Shown piece after piece: positions 20,669 to 30,358 of a stretch of 64,000 nt of DNA; the stretch's first letter is position 1, and the number at the start of each line of letters is the position of its first letter. Origin of the DNA: Corynebacterium sp. p3-SID1241. Its GTDB lineage: Bacteria > Actinomycetota > Actinomycetes > Mycobacteriales > Mycobacteriaceae. The notes beneath the pieces were generated by a model, which was not told where the DNA came from, ran no database searches, and saw only the letters and a list, made by a program, of their open reading frames with translations. Location: contig JALXWS010000006.1 in assembly GCA_025144025.1 (NCBI GenBank), forward strand, positions 1-64,000, given 5' to 3'. Position numbers and translations under genes: made by a program.

Positions 20669-23600
20669 ATGTCTGTCAAAAATGCCTCTTCGCGCGGAAC
20701 GCGCCGAAAGTCGAACCGTTCACGGCCATCCGGCCGTAGCCAGTCTGGTGCTGGCATGCCGGAAACCTTGGCTATGACGTCCTCGCATCGGCGCGCTGCG
20801 GCGACCTCGCAGGAGCGTACGGGCAGTGCGTTCCGGGCCGTCGGCAAGGGCTTGGGGGCCGTGTTTGGTGCCACGGCGCGCGGCATGGGCAATATGGCTC
20901 GCGGCGTAAGCCATGGTGTTGCGGGCCTCAAGCCAAGCGAAGATGCATATGACACTGAGCAGTACGAGACGACGAGGGAGCCAGAAGAAATTTCTGCACG
21001 CGGGGAGAAGAAGAAAAAGAGCAAGGTTACTCGCGCTCGCGATGTAGCTGCGGAAGAGGACGTTTCTGCCATGGCAGTCGGCGAGTCAGAATCGCGTGGA
21101 ATCCAGGTGAAAAACCCTGACGCGGTTGCTCTCGTGCTTATTGGCATTTCCATCGTGCTTGCAGCAACTGTATGGTTTGGCGTTGCCGGCCAAGTAGGCG
21201 CCTGGGTGGGCAATCTTGTTCGCTACGTAATTGGTGCGGGCGCCTGGGTACTCCCCGTGGCGCTGGTAGCTCTAGCGATCGCCCTGATGATGGATATTTC
21301 TGGGCCAGCGGGGCACTTTAAACCACGCATCGTAGGCGGAACCAGCATCATTGTCCTAGCAATGCTCAGCCTGATTCACATTTTTGCCGGAACTCCGGAG
21401 TTGGGCTTTACCCCGGATAGTGCTGGTGGTGCCGGTGGCGTCATCGGCTACGCCATCGGCGGCCTTTTGGAAACGGCTTTTACTTCCTTCGTTGCGGTAC
21501 CGCTGCTTTTCCTCGTCATTATCTATGGCGCTTTGCTAGTTACGGGTATTACTATCCGCGAGGCCTATGAGTTGGTAGCTGGGGCTATCCGTGCTGCCTT
21601 CTCCCGGTTTGGTGGCTCCGATGAGGATTATTATGAGGACGGAGACGATGACCTTTACGGCCACGTCACCGGCGATATTGATAATATTGCGGAAGGGCGC
21701 GAGCGTAGCGAGCGCCCAGCCCGTCCTGCTACCAAGCGTCGCTCTTCCGGCCGGGATGGGAGCGGGAGCCGCAGCGCTTTCCGACGCCGCAATGAAGATG
21801 CCGCTCCACGCGGTTCCTCCTATCCAGTGGAGTCCCCAGCCACGGATGAACAAGAGAATGCAACTCGAGCATTTACCGCACCCACCCGTGCTGGGTATCA
21901 GGCTATTCCCTCTGCCGCCGAGGACTCCAGCGCTCGCGACATCGGCGATACCGATGAGATTCCCGTGGTAAATGACTCCGCTTCTGCTCCGGCGCAACCA
22001 TCTGCTGCGGAACCAGAGCCGACCCGAGCTTTGGGCACTACCCGCCGCCCTAACGCTGGCGCTGCTCACTCGAATACTGCAGCAGACACGGCCAGCGGCT
22101 CCGTCATGGGCTCGGCCGCTGGTGCTGCAGCCGGCGCCGCTGGTGCTGCGGGTGCAGCAAGTGGCGCAGCGAAATCTGCCTCCATAGGAGCCGCAGGTGC
22201 GGCAGGTGCGGCGGCAGCCGGTGCAGCAACCGGTGCTGCAGGTTCCGCAGTAGAAAATGGAGCTGACGCGGTCTCGTCTGCCCACGAAAAGGCGCGCCAA
22301 CTCTTCCGTGAGCGCTCTGGGCGCGACGCCACGACCGGCGCACAGGTGGACGCGGCCGAGTCAGTGGGCGATTCAGCCGCAGCTTCGGAGTCTTCCGCAG
22401 CTCCGGCTCCTGCTGCCCAGTTCGGTAATGAGAACTACGCGGTTCCCACAACAGACCTGCTTACCCCGGGTACTCCCGCCAAGGAACGCACCGAGATTAA
22501 TGACCGCATTATCGAGGCCATTACTGATGTCTTTGAAGAGTTCAAGGTAGATGCCCAGGTAACCGGCTTTAGCCGCGGTCCCACGGTCACCCGTTACGAG
22601 ATCGAGTTGGGGCCTGGCGTTAAGGTATCCAAGATTACGAACCTGCAGTCGAACCTTGCCTATGCTGTCGCAACGGATAACCTCCGCTTGTTGACGCCGA
22701 TTCCAGGCAAGTCCGCAGTAGGTATTGAGGTACCCAACCCGGACCGCGAGATGGTTCACCTACGTGAGGTGCTTGACGCACCGAGCATGACCAGTTCCCC
22801 GGATCCCATGCTTATTGGCTTGGGCAAGGACATTGAAGGCGAATACACCTCTTTCTCGGTGCAGAAGATGCCGCACCTGCTGGTCGCCGGTGCCACCGGT
22901 TCTGGTAAGTCCGCTTTTGTGAATTCCATGTTGGTCTCGCTGCTTACCCGCGCCACTCCAGAGCAAGTACGTCTTATCCTGGTGGACCCGAAGATGGTGG
23001 AGCTTACCCCGTACGAGGGTATTCCACATCTGATTACTCCTATCATCACCCAGCCCAAGAAGGCGGCAGCAGCCCTGCAGTGGCTGGTGGAGGAGATGGA
23101 GCAGCGCTACATGGATATGAAGGCTGCTCGCGTACGCAAGATCGAGGACTATAACCGCAAGGTCGTCTCTGGCGAATACCAGGCGCCAGCAGGCTCCGAG
23201 CGTGAGGTTCGCCCGTACCCGTACATCGTGTGCGTCGTCGACGAGCTGGCGGATCTGATGATGACCGCGCCGAAGGAAATCGAGGACTCCATCGTCCGCA
23301 TTACCCAAAAGGCGCGTGCGGCCGGTATTCACCTCGTTCTGGCGACCCAGCGCCCATCGGTCGACGTTGTGACCGGCCTGATCAAGACCAACGTTCCATC
23401 CCGCCTTGCCTTCGCTACGTCCTCATTGACCGACTCGCGCGTTATCTTGGACCAAGGTGGCGCTGAAAAGCTCATCGGTATGGGTGATGGTCTCTTTATC
23501 CCGCAGGGCAAGCGTCCAGTGCGAATGCAAGGTGCCTTTGTCTCCGATGACGAGGTTATGGCTGTCGTCGATGCCGCCAAGTCGCAAGCTGCACCAAACT

Positions 23601-24070
23601 ATACCGAGGGCGTGACCGAGGAAAAGCAGACTGAGGCCAAGAAGGAAATTGACGAGGAAATCGGCAAGGATATGGATGATCTCCTCGAAGCGGTCGAGCT
23701 AGTTGTCACCGCTCAGCTGGGCTCGACTTCGATGCTCCAGCGCAAGCTCCGTATCGGCTTTGCCAAGGCCGGTCGCCTCATGGACCTCATGGAATCCCGC
23801 GGCGTCGTCGGCCCATCAGAAGGCTCCAAGGCCCGTGAGGTACTGGTAAAGCCAGAAGAGCTGGATACGATCATTTGGATGATCAAGGGCGCTGATCCTG
23901 CCGAGGCGCCGAAGGAAATTCAGGAGGAGATGCAACAGCAGGAGCAGGATGATGCCGCCGCTACTTCCGATGCCGACTCTTCTGCAAGCTCCGATTCTTC
24001 CCCGCAGGGCGACGCCGGGGACACCCGTACCGTCCAGGCAACGTATAACCCTTCGGCAGGTGCCTTCTAA
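20669..24070 (+). CDS. ftsK: DNA translocase FtsK/SpoIIIE
   Basis: FtsK pumps chromosomal DNA at the septum and helps resolve dimers. The 1133-aa product has a basic N-terminal tail, four membrane segments at about 148-310, a long linker (about 320-590), the RecA-like motor with Walker A GATGSGKS near 741 and a C-terminal gamma winged-helix domain (about 1010-1075) with a short acidic tail. The linker contains an extreme Ala/Gly run near 485-530. TAAAGT lies six bases before ATG 20669, so the transcript may be leaderless. Confidence 0.96.
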   Translation: MSVKNASSRGTRRKSNRSRPSGRSQSGAGMPETLAMTSSHRRAAATSQERTGSAFRAVGKGLGAVFGATARGMGNMARGVSHGVAGLKPSEDAYDTEQYETTREPEEISARGEKKKKSKVTRARDVAAEEDVSAMAVGESESRGIQVKNPDAVALVLIGISIVLAATVWFGVAGQVGAWVGNLVRYVIGAGAWVLPVALVALAIALMMDISGPAGHFKPRIVGGTSIIVLAMLSLIHIFAGTPELGFTPDSAGGAGGVIGYAIGGLLETAFTSFVAVPLLFLVIIYGALLVTGITIREAYELVAGAIRAAFSRFGGSDEDYYEDGDDDLYGHVTGDIDNIAEGRERSERPARPATKRRSSGRDGSGSRSAFRRRNEDAAPRGSSYPVESPATDEQENATRAFTAPTRAGYQAIPSAAEDSSARDIGDTDEIPVVNDSASAPAQPSAAEPEPTRALGTTRRPNAGAAHSNTAADTASGSVMGSAAGAAAGAAGAAGAASGAAKSASIGAAGAAGAAAAGAATGAAGSAVENGADAVSSAHEKARQLFRERSGRDATTGAQVDAAESVGDSAAASESSAAPAPAAQFGNENYAVPTTDLLTPGTPAKERTEINDRIIEAITDVFEEFKVDAQVTGFSRGPTVTRYEIELGPGVKVSKITNLQSNLAYAVATDNLRLLTPIPGKSAVGIEVPNPDREMVHLREVLDAPSMTSSPDPMLIGLGKDIEGEYTSFSVQKMPHLLVAGATGSGKSAFVNSMLVSLLTRATPEQVRLILVDPKMVELTPYEGIPHLITPIITQPKKAAAALQWLVEEMEQRYMDMKAARVRKIEDYNRKVVSGEYQAPAGSEREVRPYPYIVCVVDELADLMMTAPKEIEDSIVRITQKARAAGIHLVLATQRPSVDVVTGLIKTNVPSRLAFATSSLTDSRVILDQGGAEKLIGMGDGLFIPQGKRPVRMQGAFVSDDEVMAVVDAAKSQAAPNYTEGVTEEKQTEAKKEIDEEIGKDMDDLLEAVELVVTAQLGSTSMLQRKLRIGFAKAGRLMDLMESRGVVGPSEGSKAREVLVKPEELDTIIWMIKGADPAEAPKEIQEEMQQQEQDDAAATSDADSSASSDSSPQGDAGDTRTVQATYNPSAGAF

Positions 24071-24091
24071 GATCGTGTAGAGTTGGACGGG

Positions 24092-24231
24092 TCTTGGAGG
24101 GGAGTACCCCATCCTTCGGCATTGATCGTCAGCACGGAAGCGTTACGCTCCCGGTCGTGCCGGCCCGGCTACATTCCAGCAGCTGGGCGGGGGAGACCTC
24201 CGGTCACTTTGTTGTATCTTCGACCGGAGGG
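24092..24231 (+). promoter_or_regulatory. yybP-ykoY (manganese) riboswitch controlling the TerC gene
   Basis: The two hallmark loops of the Mn2+-sensing yybP-ykoY class are present: GGGGAGTA at 24099-24106 and GAGACC at 24193-24198. The closing helix pairs GGAGG (24096-24100) with CCTCC (24197-24201), replacing the usual AAAGG/CCUUU. The same CCTCC is also part of CCTCCGGTC (24197-24205), which pairs perfectly with GACCGGAGG (24222-24230), the ribosome-binding site of the next gene. The two pairings exclude each other, which predicts that metal binding frees the ribosome site and turns translation on. Confidence 0.9.
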
Positions 24232-24239
24232 ATGTACCA

Positions 24240-25361
24240 ATGCATGTGCCATTGTGGATCTGGGCGATTTCCATCGTCATCATTCTCGGATTTTTTGTTT
24301 TTGATTTCTTCTCCCACGTGCGCACCCCGCACGAACCCACGCTAAAAGAATCAGGGTTCTGGACGCTATTCTACGTTGGCATCGCCCTACTTTTTGGTGC
24401 CGGCGTGTGGGCCATTTGGGACCACGAACACGGCATCCAATACCTCACGGGTTACGTAACAGAAAAAGCGCTATCCGTAGATAACCTCTTTGTCTTTGCG
24501 CTCATCATGGGCGCCTTCAAAATCCCGCGCAAGTACCAACAAAAGGTATTGCTCATCGGTATCGTCATTGCCTTGGCATGCCGCCTAGTATTCATCCTTT
24601 TGGGTGCTGCGGTCATCGCTGCGTGGTCCGATATCTTCTACCTTTTCGCGATATTCCTCATCTACACGGCTATTAAGCTCATCGTGGATGAGATTCGGGA
24701 CGCCCCCGAAACCGATCCCAATGACATGGGCATTATCAAGCTGATCCGCAAGGTAGTCCACGTCACCCCGCGCTACCACGGCGATAGGCTTACTCACCGC
24801 GTGGAAGATTCCTCGGGCAAGCGTAAATTCGCGTTCACCCCGCTGTTTATAGCCTTGGTGTCTATTGGTCTCATCGACGTGATGTTTGCCTTCGACTCCA
24901 TTCCGGCCATCTACGGCATTACGTCAGAAGCGTTCTTGGTCTTTACCACCAATGCCTTCTCCCTGATGGGATTGCGCCAGATGTACTTCCTGCTTGATGG
25001 TCTGCTGGATCGTTTGGTGTACCTGCCCTATGGCTTGGGCATTATCTTGGGCTTTATTGGTGTAAAGCTAATGTTCCACGCGCTGCATGAGAATAACCTG
25101 TCATTTGTTAACGGCGGCGAGAACGTGGAGTCCATCCCAGAATTTTCCACCATCACCTCTCTCATCGTGATTGTGGGCGTACTGGTTATTACGGTTATCG
25201 CCTCGATTATTAAGAATAAGCGCGATGAGAACCAAGGCGGAGTACCGGTATCGCACAATCACTTTGATTGGGACGAGGAAGGAAATAAGATCGTCCGCAA
25301 TAAGAAAGGCGACTACTTGGGCAAGGCCGAAGACCTACCCAAGAAAGAGTTGCCGCACTAA
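24240..25361 (+). CDS. TerC-family membrane protein, likely Mn2+ exporter
   Basis: A 373-aa polytopic membrane protein with the TerC signature: VTEKALSVDNLFVFALIMGAF near the start, and GLIDVMFAFDSIPAIYGIT in the second half, each carrying conserved Asp residues in the membrane. TerC proteins behind this riboswitch class are manganese exporters, or load manganese onto exported enzymes. The ATG has GGAGGG eight bases upstream, inside the riboswitch hairpin. The C-terminal ~50 residues are soluble and charged. Confidence 0.9.
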   Translation: MHVPLWIWAISIVIILGFFVFDFFSHVRTPHEPTLKESGFWTLFYVGIALLFGAGVWAIWDHEHGIQYLTGYVTEKALSVDNLFVFALIMGAFKIPRKYQQKVLLIGIVIALACRLVFILLGAAVIAAWSDIFYLFAIFLIYTAIKLIVDEIRDAPETDPNDMGIIKLIRKVVHVTPRYHGDRLTHRVEDSSGKRKFAFTPLFIALVSIGLIDVMFAFDSIPAIYGITSEAFLVFTTNAFSLMGLRQMYFLLDGLLDRLVYLPYGLGIILGFIGVKLMFHALHENNLSFVNGGENVESIPEFSTITSLIVIVGVLVITVIASIIKNKRDENQGGVPVSHNHFDWDEEGNKIVRNKKGDYLGKAEDLPKKELPH

Positions 25362-25645
25362 AAGCGGGCGTTGACCGGATTCCATTCGCGGAAGCTACGG
25401 CCGGTGATGCAGCCGGCCTGGTAGAAGGGGTCATTGTCCATGAGGGCAATGGCATCGGCGACCACGGCGTCGTCGCCAAGCCCCACGATGATAAGCGCTC
25501 CTCCCTTGGAATCCGTCAATGGGCCGGTGGCAATGATGGTGCCCTCCTCAAAAAGCTGCGCAGTAAATTCGCGGTGCGCTGGGCGGGCCTTGGCAATCTC
25601 TGGGCTTTTGGGGTTGTAGTCATAGCTAACTGCAAAATACTTCAT
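25358..25645 (-). CDS. YciI-family protein
   Basis: A 95-aa protein with the dimeric ferredoxin-like YciI fold: MKYFAVSYDYNPKSPEIAKARPAHREF, GPLTDSKGGALIIVG and DPFYQAGCITGRSFREWNPV. The conserved His in RPAHREF and the DPF motif are present. The start at 25645 fits the family length; ATG 25654 is three codons upstream, and the frame remains open further without meaning. Divergent from pgsA with about 60 bases between. Function unknown. Confidence 0.85.
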   Translation of the reverse strand: MKYFAVSYDYNPKSPEIAKARPAHREFTAQLFEEGTIIATGPLTDSKGGALIIVGLGDDAVVADAIALMDNDPFYQAGCITGRSFREWNPVNARF

Positions 25646-25704
25646 GATTCGCATTTTAAATTGCCGAGGCCTCCAAGCGCAGGCCCTTAGCGCTAACAGG
25701 TAGT

Positions 25705-26289
25705 ATGTATAGCGTGAATCAACCCGGAACACAGTCAGCGCAATCCTCGGATGTGAATCCGCAGGTGTCCAATTGGAACCTGCCAAATATCCTCACCAGC
25801 CTGCGCATTCTTTTCATTCCGGTATTTGCATGGCTGGTCATTGCAGACCACGAATGGTGGGCCTTTGGCCTATTTGCAGCCTTAATGCTGACGGATAAGC
25901 TCGACGGTGACATTGCTCGCGCCCGCGGCCTTATCACTAACTTCGGAAAAATCGCCGATCCCATTGCGGATAAAGCGCTTATGACCACCGCACTGGTATG
26001 CCTCAATATCATTGGGGTGCTGCCGGTGTGGATAACCGTAGTGATTCTCATCCGTGAATTTGGCATTACAATCTGGCGAATGGTTTTGCTGCGCCGCGGA
26101 AAGGTAGTGCCTGCTTCTAAGGGCGGCAAGTTGAAGACCGTTTTGCAATCTGTGGCTGTAGGGCTGTACTTGTGGCCGCTGCCAGACTGGATGAATATCC
26201 CCACTTTCTTAGTCATGCTCTTGGCAGCAGTGGTCACGGTGTTTACCGGTGTGCAGTACCTCATCGATGGCAAAAAGCAGAATAGCTAG
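25705..26289 (+). CDS. pgsA: CDP-diacylglycerol-glycerol-3-phosphate 3-phosphatidyltransferase
   Basis: PgsA makes phosphatidylglycerol phosphate at the membrane. The full CDP-alcohol transferase motif D-G-x2-A-R-x8-G-x3-D-x3-D is at D67 to D89. Several membrane helices surround it. ATG 25705 is listed; GTG 25714 is also possible, as there is no clear ribosome site for either. It leads the conserved pgsA-cinA-clgR group. Confidence 0.94.
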   Translation: MYSVNQPGTQSAQSSDVNPQVSNWNLPNILTSLRILFIPVFAWLVIADHEWWAFGLFAALMLTDKLDGDIARARGLITNFGKIADPIADKALMTTALVCLNIIGVLPVWITVVILIREFGITIWRMVLLRRGKVVPASKGGKLKTVLQSVAVGLYLWPLPDWMNIPTFLVMLLAAVVTVFTGVQYLIDGKKQNS

Positions 26290-26296
26290 CTAGACC

Positions 26297-26794
26297 ATGA
26301 GTGCTGCGGCGACCAACCTTGTATCCGAGCTCACCCAGCGCGGGGAGACATTGTCATTCTGTGAGTCACTCACTGCTGGGTTGGCCAGCGCCACTGTGGC
26401 ATCTGTCCCTGGAGCATCGGCTGTGTTGCGCGGTGGTCTCATAACGTATGCCACCGAGGTGAAATCGCACTTTTTGCGCCAGCCTGTGGCCGATATCGAA
26501 GCTGCCGGTGTTGTTTCTGGGGATACTGCCCTTGCTATGGCGCGTGCCGCAGTGGCAGAAACTGATGCGGACTGGGGGATAGGCCTTACAGGAGTAGCAG
26601 GGCCAGACCGGCAAGAAGGCAAGCCGGCGGGCACCGTCTATATCGGAATCTATTCCCCCAACGGAGTTGCCTGTTCCCAGTTGCTAACCGGGTTGGGCAA
26701 AGAGCGAAACGAAATCAGGGAAGCCACGGTCGTAGCCGCCTTGCGGCTACTGGGCTCAACTTTGGAAGAAAATCCGGTACTGCGGGAACAATAA
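26297..26794 (+). CDS. cinA: CinA-family nicotinamide-nucleotide amidohydrolase (PncC type)
   Basis: The 165-aa product is the stand-alone C-terminal CinA domain, which deamidates NMN to nicotinate mononucleotide in the pyridine nucleotide cycle. It shows [38 protein letters not shown] and [23 protein letters not shown], the last being the signature loop. It lies seven bases after pgsA and just before clgR, the usual actinobacterial order. Confidence 0.93.
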   Translation: MSAAATNLVSELTQRGETLSFCESLTAGLASATVASVPGASAVLRGGLITYATEVKSHFLRQPVADIEAAGVVSGDTALAMARAAVAETDADWGIGLTGVAGPDRQEGKPAGTVYIGIYSPNGVACSQLLTGLGKERNEIREATVVAALRLLGSTLEENPVLREQ

Positions 26795-26820
26795 CGGGAC
26801 GAGGCGCGTTGACCATAGTG

Positions 26821-27183
26821 ATGAACACTTCTACTGCAGTCCTCGAACACCCGGTAAACGGCGCCGCAGCACCAGCGACGCCCACCATTGCTCGTACCCC
26901 CGAGCCGCTTTTGCGTGAAGCTCTTGGGTTGACGCTGCGCGCCTTCCGCGCGGACAAAGGAGTGACCCTGCGCGAATTAGCCGGAGTGGCCCGCGTTTCG
27001 CCGGGCTACCTTTCGGAGCTCGAACGCGGCCGCAAAGAAGTCTCGTCTGAACTTCTTGCGTCTGTGTGCCACGCGCTGGATTGCTCGGTGTCTGATGTGC
27101 TGATTGAAGCCGCCGGCTACATGGCTCTGCCATCCATGGATGAGGAGCTTGCCCATACCGCTCCTGCCGCATCAGAGCTTTAA
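26821..27183 (+). CDS. clgR: ClgR transcriptional regulator
   Basis: ClgR activates clpP and clpC protease genes and other stress genes in corynebacteria and mycobacteria. The 120-aa product has an XRE-type helix-turn-helix, [14 protein letters not shown] opening, [38 protein letters not shown], nearly identical to known ClgR. The C-terminus (HTAPAASEL) is an unstructured tail; in C. glutamicum ClgR is itself degraded by Clp via its C-terminus. ATG 26821 is chosen; TTG 26809 would add four residues. The N-terminal ~30 residues are less conserved. Confidence 0.94.
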   Translation: MNTSTAVLEHPVNGAAAPATPTIARTPEPLLREALGLTLRAFRADKGVTLRELAGVARVSPGYLSELERGRKEVSSELLASVCHALDCSVSDVLIEAAGYMALPSMDEELAHTAPAASEL

Positions 27184-27202
27184 GTCACAGCGGCCTATGT
27201 CG

Positions 27203-27239
27203 ACAGCCGGCCTTTTCTCTTGCGAGAAAGGTCGGCTGT
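27203..27239 (+). terminator. hairpin after clgR
   Basis: ACAGCCGGCC(TTTTCTC) pairs with GAGAAAGGTCGGCTGT with one bulge. No clear T tract follows, so it may be an attenuator or mRNA end-protecting hairpin rather than a strong terminator. Confidence 0.45.
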
Positions 27240-27253
27240 GTCGGTTATAGGGA

Positions 27254-27264
27254 CGTCGGCAAGC
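27254..27264 (-). repeat. intergenic copy of the recurring word GCTTGCCGACG
   Basis: One of 11 exact copies in the window, and one of two that lie outside genes. It sits between clgR and pspA, near a CCGCG-AC-CGCGG inverted repeat at about 27267-27278. Confidence 0.7.
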
Positions 27265-27367
27265 GTCCGCGACCGCGGGGAGTGCAAGCGATGGAAACAG
27301 CGCTTCGCTAGTATAAACAGCAGAACAATATGCACATATTTTTAACCTAGGAAGGTTGAAGCACACC

Positions 27368-28228
27368 ATGGCGAACCCATTTGTTAAGGGCTGGAAGTAC
27401 CTGATGGCCCTCTTCGATAACAAGATCGAGGAAAACGCCGATCCCAAGGTGCAGATCGAGCAGGCTATTGAGGACGCTCAGCGCCAGCACCAGGAACTGT
27501 CGCAGCAGGCGGCCGCCGTGATTGGTAACCAGCGTCAGCTGGAAATGCAGCTCAACCGCCGCCTGGCCGAGGTGGAAAAGCTGCAGGGCAATGCCCGCCA
27601 GGCCCTGGAATTGGCTGACCAGGCCCGTGCCAAGGGTGATGAAAATAAGGCCGTGGAGTACGAAAACGCGGCCGAGGCTTTCGCCGCCCAGCTGGTCACC
27701 GCAGAAGAGTCCGTGGAAGATACCAAGAAACTGCACGACCAAGCACTGCAGCAGGCAGAGAAGGCAAAGAATGCGGTTCAGCGCAATAATGCCGCGCTGC
27801 GTGAAAAGGTCAATGAGCGCTCTAAGCTGCTTTCCCAGCTGGAGCAGGCAAAGATGCAGGAAAAGGTTTCCGAGTCTTTGAACTCCATGAACGAGCTGAC
27901 CGCTAACGGCAATACGCCGTCCCTAGATGCCGTACGCGATAAGATTGAACGCCGTTATTCCAAGGCGCTGGGACAGGCTGAGCTTGCCGAGAACTCCGTG
28001 GAAAACCGTATGGCCGAGGTACAACAGGCCGGTATTCAGATGGCCGGCCACTCCCGCTTAGAGCAGATTCGCAATGAAATGAACTCCTCCAAGTCCGTTG
28101 AAGGCAATAAGGCTCAGGCCATTGAGGGCAACAAGGCGTCAGGCTCAGCTGCCGACAACGCTGCCCAGCCTGGCACTGCCAACGACGATGCCGTGCAGGC
28201 CCGCTTGCGTGAGCTGCGTGGCGAGTAA
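27368..28228 (+). CDS. pspA: PspA/IM30 family membrane-stress protein
   Basis: PspA binds the inner face of the membrane and protects it under envelope stress. The 286-aa product is almost wholly alpha-helical coiled coil (about residues 15-220), opening [38 protein letters not shown] as in the mycobacterial 35-kDa antigen. The last ~50 residues form a low-complexity Asn/Ala/Gly tail. In mycobacteria clgR activates the downstream pspA; the order is kept here, but a hairpin and about 180 bases separate them, so pspA probably also has its own promoter. ATG 27368 is preferred to the upstream 27356. Confidence 0.92.
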   Translation: MANPFVKGWKYLMALFDNKIEENADPKVQIEQAIEDAQRQHQELSQQAAAVIGNQRQLEMQLNRRLAEVEKLQGNARQALELADQARAKGDENKAVEYENAAEAFAAQLVTAEESVEDTKKLHDQALQQAEKAKNAVQRNNAALREKVNERSKLLSQLEQAKMQEKVSESLNSMNELTANGNTPSLDAVRDKIERRYSKALGQAELAENSVENRMAEVQQAGIQMAGHSRLEQIRNEMNSSKSVEGNKAQAIEGNKASGSAADNAAQPGTANDDAVQARLRELRGE

Positions 28229-28254
28229 GACTCCGGCTGCCTTTTAAATACTTT

Positions 28255-28304
28255 TCGCCTCCCTTGACCATAATCTGGTGGTTCAAGGGAGGCGATAATT
28301 TTTT
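28255..28304 (+). terminator. terminator of pspA
   Basis: TCGCCTCCCTTGA (28255-28267) pairs perfectly with TCAAGGGAGGCGA (28283-28295), followed by TAATTTTTT. The opposing bioN gene ends just beyond. Confidence 0.92.
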
Positions 28305-28307
28305 CCG

Positions 28308-28928
28308 TTAGTCGCCAACACCGCGGGCCTGCAGAGCCTCACCCATCGCGCGGGCACGCCGGATGGAGCGAATGATCACCGGGGTGCCAAAAGCCAGTGG
28401 GGACATGCCGGCTCCGCGCGCTTTGCGGGCATCAAGCACCTCAAAGACGGTTTCAAACATGAGAGGAATAAGCCGAATAGTCAGTGACATCGCCAAGCTG
28501 ATGTTGTCAACAGGCACGCCCAGACGAGCCAGCGGCTGAAGCGACTCTTCCAAAGACTCCATGATCGCATCTACCGTGGAGGTAAGTGTGAGCAGGAACG
28601 CGGCCATCATGGCAGCGAAGACATTGAGGAACATCACCGCCGCATAGTCGAAATCTTTAGCCCACCATTGGAAGCTGGCCAGGGGGACTAGGAAGAGGAG
28701 TGGCGGCCAGATCTGACTCCAGGCAATGCGCAGTGGAATCCGGGCACAGGCATAGAGGATGACAACGAAGATAACCCCGCTTGCTGCCCACGGAATGGAC
28801 TTGAAAAAGATGCTGGTGACCAGGATAAAGATTAATAGGAATGCGATTTTCCAACTGGGCTTGATTCGGTGAACAAAGCTAGTGCCGTCGACATAGACGG
28901 AGAGCGGGAGATTCGTGCGTCGTTGCAA
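28308..28928 (-). CDS. bioN: energy-coupling factor transporter, membrane subunit
   Basis: EcfT-type subunit of the biotin ECF transporter, coupling the BioM ATPase to the BioY binder. The 206-aa product has several membrane helices and the two Ala-Arg-Gly coupling motifs near the C-terminus (ARKARGAG and EALQARGVG). It follows bioM by 11 bases, and bioM overlaps bioY, so bioYMN is one operon. Confidence 0.93.
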   Translation of the reverse strand: MQRRTNLPLSVYVDGTSFVHRIKPSWKIAFLLIFILVTSIFFKSIPWAASGVIFVVILYACARIPLRIAWSQIWPPLLFLVPLASFQWWAKDFDYAAVMFLNVFAAMMAAFLLTLTSTVDAIMESLEESLQPLARLGVPVDNISLAMSLTIRLIPLMFETVFEVLDARKARGAGMSPLAFGTPVIIRSIRRARAMGEALQARGVGD

Positions 28929-28939
28929 AACTATTCTCC

Positions 28940-29632
28940 CTACAGTAGCCGCCGGGCCATTAGGTCTTGATAGAACTCTATGACCTCCGCCGGCCGGCCA
29001 TCTGCGGCGATGCGATGGTCATCGATGCAAATGACCCGATCAAAATCGCGCAGGAAGTCCAGATCGTGCGTGACCACAATCAGTTGCTGTTCCAGTCGCG
29101 CGAATTCTCTTTTGATCCGATCGCGGTTACGCAAGTCCAATAGGGTAGTGGGCTCATCAGCGATGATGAGAATCGGGTCAATGACTATGACGGCGGCCAG
29201 GGCAAGGAGCTGCTTTTGCCCGCCGGACAGCGTGTGCGGCGAGCGTTCACCACACTCGGCGAGCCCAAAGCGTTCGAGGGCGGCATCTACTCGGGCGGTG
29301 CGCTCGTGCTTAGGTAGCTTAAAGCGGCGTAGCGAAAAGGCCACATCATCGCGCACATTGGGCATGACAATTTGGTTTTCGGCATCAGAAAACACGAAAC
29401 CTACCTTTTCGCGCACCTTTTTGCCCTGCTTGGCGACGTCCATCTGGTCCACCGTCACCGTTCCCTTACTGGGCCCACCCAAGCCATTAATGAGCCTGGT
29501 CAAGGTGGACTTGCCACCACCGTTTTGGCCGATAATGCCAATGCGCTGTTCAGTGAGGGTGAGGTTGATGTCCTCGAGGACCACGGTGTCATCAAAAGCC
29601 ACCGTGACCGAGGAAAAATCAATGGTCGGCAC
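28940..29632 (-). CDS. bioM: energy-coupling factor transporter ATPase
   Basis: ABC ATPase powering biotin uptake. Walker A GQNGGGKST is at residues 35-43, the signature is LSGGQKQLLALA and Walker B is LIIADEPTTLLD. Length (230 aa) fits BioM. Its start overlaps the bioY stop by one base, implying translational coupling. Confidence 0.94.
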   Translation of the reverse strand: MPTIDFSSVTVAFDDTVVLEDINLTLTEQRIGIIGQNGGGKSTLTRLINGLGGPSKGTVTVDQMDVAKQGKKVREKVGFVFSDAENQIVMPNVRDDVAFSLRRFKLPKHERTARVDAALERFGLAECGERSPHTLSGGQKQLLALAAVIVIDPILIIADEPTTLLDLRNRDRIKREFARLEQQLIVVTHDLDFLRDFDRVICIDDHRIAADGRPAEVIEFYQDLMARRLL

Positions 29633-30195
29633 TAGGCGGCCTTCCGTCCCATCAGATCAGGGAAGGCCGCATGCACGCCGAGGGCGATAATGACGGCTAC
29701 CACAAGCTTGCCGGCATCGACGGGAATGAAAGGTAATTGCGCCGCGAAAGCCGGTCCAATCTCCAAGCCGGAGCGGATCATCAAGCCAAAGGCGCCGCAG
29801 ATGTACTGGACGGCAAGGCCCACGATGGCAGCGATGGCAAGTACGACGGCCATGCCGCCTTTGTTCTTAGGGGAGCGGTAGGCGATTGCACCGGCTACGG
29901 CTGGTGAAAGAACGTAGCCAATGATGTATCCGGCGGTAGGACCTGCCAGTGCGCGCAACGTGGTGCCGCCACCGGCCAGCACAGGTAGTGCAAGACCAAG
30001 GAACAAGAAAAGCAGCCCTACGTATCCGCCGCGCTTGCTACCCAAAATCAAACCAGAGAGGATGAGCGCGGCGTTTTGCAGCACGATCGGAACGCCAGCA
30101 GAACCCACTGGAATGGATACAAAGGCGAGCACGATGACGAGGGCGGTAAAGACGGCAACGTAGGCAATGGTGGTTGCCAGAGAGTTCTTTTTCAT
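29632..30195 (-). CDS. bioY: biotin transporter, substrate-binding S component
   Basis: BioY captures biotin in the membrane for the BioMN module. The 187-aa product is very hydrophobic, with about six helices and the BioY-type AGGGTTLRALAGPTAGYIIGY loop. ATG 30195 is chosen; TTG 30201 is possible. There is no ribosome site, and TAACCT ends seven bases upstream, so a leaderless transcript is likely. Corynebacteria lack a full biotin pathway, so this transporter is probably important for growth. Confidence 0.94.
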   Translation of the reverse strand: MKKNSLATTIAYVAVFTALVIVLAFVSIPVGSAGVPIVLQNAALILSGLILGSKRGGYVGLLFLFLGLALPVLAGGGTTLRALAGPTAGYIIGYVLSPAVAGAIAYRSPKNKGGMAVVLAIAAIVGLAVQYICGAFGLMIRSGLEIGPAFAAQLPFIPVDAGKLVVAVIIALGVHAAFPDLMGRKAA

Positions 30196-30202
30196 GTTCA
30201 AG

Positions 30203-30208
30203 AGGTTA
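30203..30208 (-). promoter_or_regulatory. predicted -10 element of bioYMN
   Basis: TAACCT (minus strand) lies seven bases before ATG 30195. A possible weak -35, TTCCTG, is 17 bases further up at 30226-30231. Confidence 0.45.
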
Positions 30209-30242
30209 GCACTGCGGGAAAAATGCAGGAAATTCCGGTTTT

Positions 30243-30255
30243 TGAACGGCGTTCA
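30243..30255 (-). promoter_or_regulatory. BioQ-type operator upstream of bioY
   Basis: TGAAC-GGC-GTTCA is a perfect 13-bp palindrome, matching the C. glutamicum BioQ repressor site TGAAC-N3-GTTAC and lying about 48 bases before bioY, just upstream of the predicted -35. BioQ represses biotin genes in corynebacteria. Confidence 0.8.
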
Positions 30256-30358
30256 TGCGCGCTCCAGGAAGCTTGGTTGTACAGGTGTGCAAGGTTGGTT
30301 CGTTGTCATCTGTCGGCGTGCTGGCGCCTCAACCGGAACGCTGAGTAGGATGGCGCGC

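Noticed and set aside
27265..27320. ClgR operator before pspA
   Set aside because: No CGC-N5-GCG match; the nearest, CGC-GACC-GCG, has a spacer one base short.
30187..30212. Second BioQ site overlapping the bioY start
   Set aside because: GTTCA and GTTAG there are in direct, not inverted, orientation.
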